Below are positions 57,909-64,000 of a stretch of 64,000 nt of DNA, piece by piece. The translations under genes and the position numbers were made by a program. Every line of letters starts with the position of its first letter. The stretch's first letter is position 1. The notes below the pieces were generated by a model that ran no database searches, was not told the DNA's origin, and saw only the letters and a program-made list of their open reading frames with translations. Source of the stretch: Candidatus Bipolaricaulis sibiricus (lineage in GTDB: Bacteria > Bipolaricaulota > Bipolaricaulia > Bipolaricaulales > Bipolaricaulaceae); assembly GCA_004102645.1 (NCBI GenBank), contig CP034928.1:1418153-1482152 (forward strand). The letters are read 5' to 3'.

Positions 57909-58715
57909 TCACCCCTTGTTCAGTTCGCGATCCAAATCGGGAAGCTCGGCGATGCTCGCCAGCACGTGGTCCGGCCGTACTTCGCCGCTCCCCAGGCTCG
58001 CCCGTGACGTCACGCCCGTGAGGACGAGGACCGCCCGCATTCCCGCGTTCTTCGCCATCACGACGTCCGTTTCCAGACGGTCCCCGGCCATGATGCACCG
58101 CTGCGGGGGGAGCCCAAGGAGGCCGAGGGCTGCCTCAACCATCCGCGGGGAGGGCTTGCCGAACACCTCCTCGACACTCCGGCCGGACGTGGCCTCGAGA
58201 AAGGCGATCACCCCCGCCGCGTCGGGCACCTCCCCCCCCTCCACCGGGCAACTGCGATCGGGGTTCGTGGCCACGAACCGCGCCCCGCGGCGGAGGGCCT
58301 GGAACGCCGCGTTGAGCTTGGCGTAGGTGAGCGTGCGGTCGAACGCCGCGATCACCCACTCCGCCGTGTCTCCCTCCGACACAGGCCGGAGGCCCACGCC
58401 TTCCAGTTCCTCCCTCAGCGCGCGCTCCCCGACCGGAAGGACCTTGGCTCCCGGCGCCCACGCGGCGAGGTGGCGCGCCGCGACCCACGACGAGGTGACG
58501 ACGTCACCCTCCGTGGCCGCGATCCCCAGTCGGGTGAGCTTGCGGGCGTACTCCGCCCGCGAGCGGAGAGGGTTGTTGGAGGCGAACACCACCCGCCGTC
58601 CGCGGCCTCGCAGCGCCGCGATCGCCTCCCCCGCTCCAGGCACGGCACGGTCCCCGCGGTACACCGTGCCATCGAGGTCCAGGATGTACCCGTCGACACC
58701 CCGGGTCGCGGCCAT
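57909..58715 (-). CDS. HAD-IIA family phosphatase (NagD-like)
   Basis: A 268-residue HAD superfamily phosphatase of subclass IIA. Motif I is ILDLDGTVYRG (nucleophile first Asp), motif II is FASNNP, and motif III/IV is CIMAGDRLETDVVMAKNAG. Relatives hydrolyse sugar and glycerol phosphates, 2-phosphoglycolate or nucleotides. In an operon with GDPD and glycerol kinase, glycerol-3-phosphate or a related polyol phosphate is a likely substrate. Start at ATG 58715 fits the family; GTG 58757 would add 14 residues. Its stop codon overlaps GTG 57912. Confidence 0.86.
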   Translation of the reverse strand: MAATRGVDGYILDLDGTVYRGDRAVPGAGEAIAALRGRGRRVVFASNNPLRSRAEYARKLTRLGIAATEGDVVTSSWVAARHLAAWAPGAKVLPVGERALREELEGVGLRPVSEGDTAEWVIAAFDRTLTYAKLNAAFQALRRGARFVATNPDRSCPVEGGEVPDAAGVIAFLEATSGRSVEEVFGKPSPRMVEAALGLLGLPPQRCIMAGDRLETDVVMAKNAGMRAVLVLTGVTSRASLGSGEVRPDHVLASIAELPDLDRELNKG

Positions 58716-58758
58716 CAGGTCGCTCTGCCGGGCGTCACTGCCCGGCCACCGCACCACG

Positions 58759-59715
58759 TCATGGCTCCCGGTCGACGAGGGGCCTCAGCCGCTGCGGCCA
58801 GTCGGTGATGATCCCCGTCACCGCGGGATCTCCAGCCAGCCGGGCCAGAGCCTCGGGAGCGTTGACCGTCCACACGAATACGCCCAGACCCGCCTCCTGG
58901 AGCTGGCGTCCCCACGCCGCGGTGTAGGCGTCAACGCTGGGGTTCACGGCATCGGCTCCCCGCGTGCGCGCGTAGTCCACCGTGCCCAGCGGCAGAACCG
59001 TGGTCAGGAGCGCGGCTGGGATCTCCGGGGCGACGTCCTTCAGGTACCGAATCCGTTCGTGGTCGAACGACGACACGAGGACCCGGTCCACGAGCCCCAG
59101 CTCGCGGACCACTGCCACCACTCCGTCGACCATCGCTCGACCCGAGGCCGACAACGGCGCGTACGGGGTCCCCTTCAACTCGATGTTCACCCACAGGCCG
59201 AGTTCGGCCGAGAGCGCCAAGGCCTCGCCAAGGGTCGGTATCCGCTCCCCCACGTACGCCTGCGCCTCGTCCGCCGAGACCTCACCCGATCGAACGGTGC
59301 CGAACGGGTCGTCGCGCACGAACCACGACCCCGCGTCGAGCGTTCGGATCTCGTCGAGGGTGAAGTCCCCCACCCGCCACGGGGCTCGCTCCGGGAACAC
59401 CTCTCGAGCGTTCGTCGTCCGTGTCAGGTCCGCATCGTGAACGAGGACCAGCTGCCCGTCCTTCGTGAGCTGGACGTCGAGCTCCCATCCGTCCGCCCCG
59501 AGCTCGGCCGCCCGCCGCGCCGCGGCAAGCGTGTTCTCTGGCGCCACCGACCGAGCGCCGCGGTGGGCGACCACGAGTACCCTGCCCACAGCTCCTCCCT
59601 CCCCTGCACCCCAGTACGGGAAAGTCGCCAGCGCCGCCAGGACGGCCACAGCTCGCCACACCACGGCCACCACCGGCGACGGCGTGGACCCCCTGGCTGG
59701 CGTCCCGTGCCTCAC
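58759..59715 (-). CDS. exported glycerophosphodiester phosphodiesterase
   Basis: A 318-residue GDPD of the GlpQ/UgpQ family with an N-terminal hydrophobic signal sequence (residues 14-36). It splits glycerophosphodiesters into glycerol 3-phosphate and an alcohol. The catalytic HRG block [23 protein letters not shown] and [10 protein letters not shown], with its metal ligands, is intact, as is the C-terminal VFVWTVN. The GTG start overlaps the ugpE-like stop codon (GTGA). Outside the cell membrane it could generate the substrate for the transporter genes upstream. Confidence 0.93.
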   Translation of the reverse strand: MRHGTPARGSTPSPVVAVVWRAVAVLAALATFPYWGAGEGGAVGRVLVVAHRGARSVAPENTLAAARRAAELGADGWELDVQLTKDGQLVLVHDADLTRTTNAREVFPERAPWRVGDFTLDEIRTLDAGSWFVRDDPFGTVRSGEVSADEAQAYVGERIPTLGEALALSAELGLWVNIELKGTPYAPLSASGRAMVDGVVAVVRELGLVDRVLVSSFDHERIRYLKDVAPEIPAALLTTVLPLGTVDYARTRGADAVNPSVDAYTAAWGRQLQEAGLGVFVWTVNAPEALARLAGDPAVTGIITDWPQRLRPLVDREP

Positions 59716-60566
59716 TTCTCGGTCTCCACCAGTCCCTTCACCAGCCACCGCTGGAGGAGGATGACCACCGTGACCGGCACCGCCATCGCCATCACCGTGG
59801 TCGCCATCACGAGGTTCCAGTCCATCAACGACTCCGAGGTCCCGAGCATCTTCACGATGCCGATCACGATCGTGTCCATCTTCCGCTCCGTCGTGATCAG
59901 AAGCGGCCACAGGTACTGGTTCCACCCGTACACGAACAGGATCACGAACAGGGCGGCGATGCTGGGTCGGCCCAGGGGCAGGATGATCGACCACAGGCAG
60001 CGCATGGGACCGGCCCCGTCGATCTTGGCCGCGTCGAGGAGCTCCTTGGGGATCGTCATGAACACCTGGCGAAACAGCAAGGTACCAGTGGCAGACACCA
60101 TCAGCGGAATGGTGAGCCCGGCCAGGGTGTTGAGGAGCCCAAAGTCTGACACCACCTTGTAGCTCGGGATGATGCGGACTTCGAGCGGGAGCATCAAGGT
60201 GATGAAGATGAGCCAGAAGAAGAACATCCGCCCGGGGAACCGGAAGAACACCACGGCGTAGGCCGCCAGCAGCGAGACGCTGATCTTCCCCACGGCGATG
60301 ACGATCGCCATGACCAGCGAGTTGGCCATCATCACCCGAACCGGTGTCCCGCTGACCCGCTCCCCTGTGCCGTACACCCAAGCCTGGATGTAGTTCTCCG
60401 CCAGGTGCCCCCCGGGCGTCAGCGGGAGCCGACCGCGCCCAATGGTCGCCGCGTCGTGGGTCGAGCCGATGAAGGCCATGTAGACCGGAAACACCATGAC
60501 GGCCACGCCCACCAGAAGGACCAAATGGGCAGCGATGTTCCGCGGACGGCGACTCCGCCGGGTCAT
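59712..60566 (-). CDS. ugpE: glycerol-3-phosphate ABC transporter permease UgpE-like
   Basis: A 284-residue inner membrane permease of the MalG/UgpE family with six TMs and the EAA loop [23 protein letters not shown] that contacts the ATPase. The operon context (UgpB-like binding protein, GDPD, glycerol kinase) supports glycerol 3-phosphate or glycerophosphodiesters as cargo rather than a sugar. The 3' end overlaps the GDPD gene. Sequence alone cannot exclude a sugar transporter. Confidence 0.85.
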   Translation of the reverse strand: MTRRSRRPRNIAAHLVLLVGVAVMVFPVYMAFIGSTHDAATIGRGRLPLTPGGHLAENYIQAWVYGTGERVSGTPVRVMMANSLVMAIVIAVGKISVSLLAAYAVVFFRFPGRMFFFWLIFITLMLPLEVRIIPSYKVVSDFGLLNTLAGLTIPLMVSATGTLLFRQVFMTIPKELLDAAKIDGAGPMRCLWSIILPLGRPSIAALFVILFVYGWNQYLWPLLITTERKMDTIVIGIVKMLGTSESLMDWNLVMATTVMAMAVPVTVVILLQRWLVKGLVETEK

Positions 60567-60575
60567 CGTCCCTCC

Positions 60576-61460
60576 TTACACATAGTGGACGCGGCGCTCG
60601 ATGAACTTGAACTGAAACGCCGTCAGCAGGATCACGAGAGCCATCAGAATCACCGACTGGGCTGCCGAGCTGTTGAGGCGGAAGTTCTTGAACCCGTCCA
60701 CGTACAGCTTGTAGACCATGGTCTCGGTGGCCTTGCCCGGTCCGCCCTTGGTCAACGCATCGATCGCCCCGAACGTGTCGAAAAACGCGTACACCGTGTT
60801 CATGACCACCAGGAAGAACGTCGTGGGCGCCAGCAGGGGGAACACGACGGACCAGAACGCTCGGCGGGACGTCGCCCCGTCCACCTTGGCCGCCTCGATG
60901 AGGGACTTCGGGATCGCCTGCAGCCCGGCGAGGAAGAAGATGAAGTTGTAGCTCACCTGCTTCCACACCGAGGCCAGGATCACGAGCAGAAGCGCCTGCC
61001 CTCCGTGAAGGGTGTAGTTCCACCCGATCCCGGCGTGCTGCAACGCCTGAGCCAGAATCCCGATCGACGGCTGGAACAGGAACAGCCACAACACGGCCGC
61101 CATCGCAGGCGCGAGGGCGTAGGGCCAGATGAGAAGGGTCTTGTACACCCGAGCCCCGCGGATCGGCTTGTGAGCCATCACGGCCAGCAACAGGGACACG
61201 CTGATCGCCGCCAGCGCCACTGCGCCGGAGAACAGGAACGAGAGCCGGATGGATCCGAGGTAGTATGGATCCGCGAACAGTGCCCGGAAGTTGTCCAAGC
61301 CGACGAACCTCGTGTGCAGTCCGAACGGGTCCGAGCGCAGCAGCGACTGATAGATCGCCTGCGCTGCCGGCCACACGAAGAACAGGCCGGTGACCACAAT
61401 CTGCGGCGCCACCAGCAGGTAGGGAAGGAGCTTGTTGGAGAACGTCGCGTGTCCCTTCAC
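60576..61460 (-). CDS. ugpA: glycerol-3-phosphate ABC transporter permease UgpA-like
   Basis: A 294-residue permease of the MalF/UgpA family with six TMs and the EAA loop [24 protein letters not shown]. The [20 protein letters not shown] block is typical of UgpA. It lies between the binding-protein gene and the second permease with 9-69 nt spacing. No matching ATPase (UgpC/MalK) gene is in the operon, so a shared ATPase encoded elsewhere must be used. Confidence 0.86.
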   Translation of the reverse strand: MKGHATFSNKLLPYLLVAPQIVVTGLFFVWPAAQAIYQSLLRSDPFGLHTRFVGLDNFRALFADPYYLGSIRLSFLFSGAVALAAISVSLLLAVMAHKPIRGARVYKTLLIWPYALAPAMAAVLWLFLFQPSIGILAQALQHAGIGWNYTLHGGQALLLVILASVWKQVSYNFIFFLAGLQAIPKSLIEAAKVDGATSRRAFWSVVFPLLAPTTFFLVVMNTVYAFFDTFGAIDALTKGGPGKATETMVYKLYVDGFKNFRLNSSAAQSVILMALVILLTAFQFKFIERRVHYV

Positions 61461-61529
61461 CCGCCCTCACCTCCAGGACGAAGACCGGGGCACACACCCC
61501 CGGAGAGGCGTGTGCCCCGAGCAGACCGC

Positions 61530-62852
61530 CTACTTGTAGATCGCCTCGAACTCGCGGAGGAGCTCGTTCCCCCGCCGCACCGCATTGGCCATCGCCTGCT
61601 GCGCCGTCTGCTGACCCTGAAGGGCCTTCTCGACCTCTTCGTAGATCACAACACGGATCGCTGGCAAGTTGCCCAGGCGCAAGCCCTTGGTGTTCGGGGT
61701 GGGGTTCGGACGCGCGAGCTGAAGGATGGCAAGGTCGGCTCCAGGATTCTGCTCATAGTAACCCTGAGCCTTCGCCGCCTCGTATCCCCCCAACGTGATC
61801 GGGACGTACCCGGTCATGATGTGCCACTTCGCGTCGTTGGCCGCCTCGCTGAGGTAGGCGAAGAAGGCTGCCACACCCTGATACTGCTGCGCCGTGGCCC
61901 CCGGCCGCCGCATCGCCCACAGCGACGCCCCGCCGATGATCGAGTTCTTCGGTTCGGCGATGAAATCGTCGTAGTACGGTAGGTAGGTCACACCCCACTC
62001 GAACTGCGCCTCCCGCATCACGCGGGCGCGGAGGGCCGACGAGGCCATGAGCATCGCCGCCTCACCGGATCCGAACAGGGCATCCGGCGCGGAGTCGCGG
62101 CCGGCGTAGGTGAACGACCCTTCGGCCTGCATGTCCATCAGGGTCTGCACATGACGAACGAACAGCGGATGATCGAGCGCCAGGACCGCGTCCATCCCTT
62201 CGAACCCGTTGGACTTCGTGGCGAACGGGAGGTCGTGCAGCGCAGCGAACTGCTCGAACTGGATCCAGGTGAGCCACGATGTGGCCAACCCCATCTTCGC
62301 TGCTCCCGCGTCTACGATCGCCTTGGCCGCCGTCCGCACCTCGGCCCAGGTCCGCGGCGGGTTGTCCGGGTCGAGCCCGGCGGCCCGGAACGCGTCCTTG
62401 TTGTACCACAGGAGCGCGCTCGAGCTGTTGAACGGCATCGAGATCATCTTCCCGTCGGCCGAGCTGTAGTACCCCTTCACCGGGGCGATGTAGATGTCCG
62501 GGTCGAACGGAGTCCCCGTGTCGGCCATCAGCTGGTACACCGGATAGATCGCTCCCGTGGCCGCCATCATCGTTGCCGTGCCCACCTCGAAGACCTGCAC
62601 GATGTGCGGCGGCTGGCCGGCGCGGAACGCGGCGATCGCCGCCGACATCGTCTCGGCGTAGGAACCCTTGTACACGGGGTTCACGACGTACGTGTCCTGG
62701 GAAGCGTTGAACCCGTTCACCACTTCGGTGAGTGCGGCAGCAAGGGCGCCCGTCGCCGCGTGCCAGAACTCGATCTCCACCTTCTGGCCCATCCCCACAG
62801 CCCCAACGGCCAAGGCCAGCACAGCAACCCCGATCAGTTTTCGCAACCGCAT
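61530..62852 (-). CDS. ugpB: extracellular solute-binding protein UgpB-like
   Basis: A 440-residue family 1 extracellular solute-binding protein, first gene of the seven-gene operon. Residues 1-22 are a signal peptide without a lipobox Cys at the cleavage site (VGMGQ), so it should be periplasmic. [40 protein letters not shown] and [21 protein letters not shown] resemble UgpB. AAGGAGGA lies 7-8 nt before the ATG. A 105-nt leader separates it from its promoter. Confidence 0.86.
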   Translation of the reverse strand: MRLRKLIGVAVLALAVGAVGMGQKVEIEFWHAATGALAAALTEVVNGFNASQDTYVVNPVYKGSYAETMSAAIAAFRAGQPPHIVQVFEVGTATMMAATGAIYPVYQLMADTGTPFDPDIYIAPVKGYYSSADGKMISMPFNSSSALLWYNKDAFRAAGLDPDNPPRTWAEVRTAAKAIVDAGAAKMGLATSWLTWIQFEQFAALHDLPFATKSNGFEGMDAVLALDHPLFVRHVQTLMDMQAEGSFTYAGRDSAPDALFGSGEAAMLMASSALRARVMREAQFEWGVTYLPYYDDFIAEPKNSIIGGASLWAMRRPGATAQQYQGVAAFFAYLSEAANDAKWHIMTGYVPITLGGYEAAKAQGYYEQNPGADLAILQLARPNPTPNTKGLRLGNLPAIRVVIYEEVEKALQGQQTAQQAMANAVRRGNELLREFEAIYK

Positions 62853-62963
62853 TCTGAATCCTCCTTTCACGAAGACGGTTCCCCGAGATTCGCTTACCAC
62901 CAACGACTGCGTACGGGCACGTCACCCCCTGTCCTCGCCAGGGATACCCAGCGAAGCGGGCCG

Positions 62964-62992
62964 AGTGTACCCCCTGCATCGGCCGTTGTCCG
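62964..62992 (-). promoter_or_regulatory. promoter of the ugp operon
   Basis: On the minus strand CGGACA (62987-62992) and TACACT (62964-62969) are 17 nt apart. Transcription should begin near 62957, leaving a leader of about 105 nt with no recognisable riboswitch. No PhoB box was seen. Confidence 0.55.
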
Positions 62993-63015
62993 GTGTCCAG
63001 CAGATCCCGCGCGGT

Positions 63016-63044
63016 TTGACGCTCGCGGCGCGGCAGGCTACCCT
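63016..63044 (+). promoter_or_regulatory. promoter of the mscS unit
   Basis: TTGACG (63016-63021) and TACCCT (63039-63044) are exactly 17 nt apart. GTG 63051 follows the -10 element after 6 nt, the leaderless spacing seen elsewhere in this window. It is divergent from the ugp promoter. Confidence 0.65.
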
Positions 63045-63050
63045 CGAGGC

Positions 63051-63137
63051 GTGCGGAGATCTGCATCGGAACAGAGCATGAAGCCGAAGGCAGCGCCCGA
63101 GGAGCGTCCGACACCGCGCCGGAGAGCGTGGAGATGA
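63051..63137 (+). CDS. 28-codon leaderless leader ORF coupled to mscS
   Basis: GTG at 63051 is 6 nt after TACCCT and opens a basic 28-residue frame (VRRSASEQSMKPKAAPEE...RRRAWR) that ends in TGA at 63135-63137. The mscS ATG at 63134 overlaps this stop codon (ATGA). The mscS start has only a purine-rich GTGGAG directly adjacent, too close to act well as a ribosome binding site, so translation probably passes from this frame to mscS. Confidence 0.5.
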   Translation: MRRSASEQSMKPKAAPEERPTPRRRAWR

Positions 63138-64000
63138 CCTTCCTCCACGAGGCGTTCGCCTACAACGAGGTATGGGTCTGGTTCGTTGCGTTGGGGATCT
63201 TCATCGGGACCTTCGCCCTCCTCCGGCTCCTCAAGTGGACGGCGCACAGGCGCCTGAAGGCCCTCCGAGACCGAACACAAGGGGACCTGCCTCGCCTCGT
63301 GGTCAACCTGATCCGCAGCACCAGCACGCTGTTCCTTGTCGTCGTCGCCCTGTTCGCGGCTGCCCAAGCCCTGACGCTCCCTCCGGGTGTGGGTGAGGCC
63401 ATCGCCACGCTCGCCCTGATCGCGTTCTTGTTCCAATGCGCGGGGTGGGGCGCGCGGGGAATCACGCACTGGGTGAACCGTACAGTCAAGTACAAGCTCG
63501 AGGAGGAGAAGGACGCCGCTTCCGCCACCAGCCTCAACGCCGTGGCGTTCCTGGGAAAGATCGCCCTGTGGACCGTGGCCCTCCTCCTTGCCCTCGACAA
63601 CCTCGGCATCGACATCACCGCCCTCGTGACCGGGCTTGGAATCGCCGGGATCGCGGTCGCGCTTGCCCTGCAGAACATCCTGAGCGACCTGTTCGCCTCC
63701 ATCTCGATCGTCGTGGACAAGCCGTTCCTCGTTGGCGACTTCATCGTGGTCGGGGAAATGCGAGGCACGGTACAGCGGATCGGACTCAAGACGACGCGGA
63801 TCCGCAGCCTCACAGGAGAACAGGTCGTGGTCGCCAACTCGGAGCTACTCCGCCAGCGGATCCACAACTACAAGCAGATGCAGGAGCGGCGCGCGACGTT
63901 CAGCTTCGGTGTGGTGTACAGCACCCCCCCGGACCAACTGGCTGCCATCCCGGCCCTGGTGCGGGAGGTCGTCGAAGCTCAACCCCACACACGGTTCGAC
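63134..64000 (+). CDS. mscS: MscS-family mechanosensitive channel, 3' end beyond the window
   Basis: The first 289 codons of a MscS-like small-conductance mechanosensitive channel, which opens on hypo-osmotic shock. Four hydrophobic segments are visible, and the pore-lining helix ALVTGLGIAGIAVALALQNILSDLFASISIV (about residues 163-193, Ala/Gly packed) leads into the beta domain DKPFLVGDFIVVGEMRGTVQRIGLKTTRIRSLTGEQVVVANSELL, the family signature. The gene runs off the right edge, so the C-terminal cage is not seen. Confidence 0.93.
   Translation, partial: MTFLHEAFAYNEVWVWFVALGIFIGTFALLRLLKWTAHRRLKALRDRTQGDLPRLVVNLIRSTSTLFLVVVALFAAAQALTLPPGVGEAIATLALIAFLFQCAGWGARGITHWVNRTVKYKLEEEKDAASATSLNAVAFLGKIALWTVALLLALDNLGIDITALVTGLGIAGIAVALALQNILSDLFASISIVVDKPFLVGDFIVVGEMRGTVQRIGLKTTRIRSLTGEQVVVANSELLRQRIHNYKQMQERRATFSFGVVYSTPPDQLAAIPALVREVVEAQPHTRFD

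Overview
The window is a 64 kb piece of a GC-rich bacterial chromosome. It opens inside a 16S rRNA gene read leftwards and carries about 60 protein genes, most of them tightly packed and often joined by 1-4 nt ATGA/GTGA overlaps. Several genes (LapA-like, TolB-like and LolCDE/LolA-like proteins, hopanoid synthesis) fit a diderm envelope. The phylum cannot be fixed from the sequence alone. The mix of hopanoid genes, MEP-pathway genes and leaderless promoters would fit a candidate lineage such as Bipolaricaulota/Acetothermia, but that is a guess.

Layout. 1-975: 5' part of 16S rRNA with its promoter. 1195-2226: hpnA. 11845 down to 2174: one long leftward gene string: sensor kinase, two NarL-type response regulators, polyprenyl synthase, hpnH, hpnG, ispG, squalene-hopene cyclase, ispH, yjbQ, DUF116. 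It joins two-component control to terminal isoprenoid and hopanoid synthesis. 11.9-25.8 kb: mostly single metabolic and envelope genes (pyrophosphatase, two GT4 glycosyltransferases, serine dehydratase, LOG-family protein, TrmI, ZIP transporter, I42 protease inhibitor, thyX-dcd pair, secreted glycoside-hydrolase-like protein, flavodoxin, saccharopine-dehydrogenase-like protein).

25.87-29.85 kb is a newly recognised unit: a sigma70-type promoter, a fluoride riboswitch aptamer with a mutually exclusive hairpin, a 39-codon leader ORF with a strong ribosome binding site, a CPA2-type antiporter, a protein with four regular CxxC...CxxH modules, and an unrecognised protein coupled to it by ATGA. 30-35.6 kb: a WD40 protein and a LolCDE/LolA-like export set whose second permease is split by an in-frame TGA. 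35.6-39.7 kb: NYN-OST-HTH protein, ECF sigma/anti-sigma operon and a Vgb-like propeller. 39.7-49.1 kb: ABC-2 exporter, adenylate cyclase-TPR protein, DUF362 ferredoxin, hemolysin III, FMN-binding and TolB-like proteins. 49.3-53.35 kb: a stress operon hsp20 - ClpP-fold membrane peptidase - ClpC-like ATPase behind a perfect-consensus promoter and a perfect palindrome. 53.4-55.3 kb: pncB-pncA NAD salvage. 62.85 down to 55.3 kb: glycerophosphodiester uptake and catabolism (ugpBAE, GDPD, HAD, Ldh2-type dehydrogenase, glpK). 63.0 kb to the end: mscS, cut by the window edge.

A theme runs across the window. Many transcripts look leaderless, with a TANNNT hexamer placed exactly 6 nt before the start codon and no Shine-Dalgarno sequence. 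In three places (WD40, NYN and mscS genes) the leaderless start codon opens a 14-28 codon mini-ORF whose stop codon overlaps or touches the start of the main gene, which itself lacks a clear ribosome binding site. This suggests a recurrent leaderless mini-ORF and reinitiation architecture.
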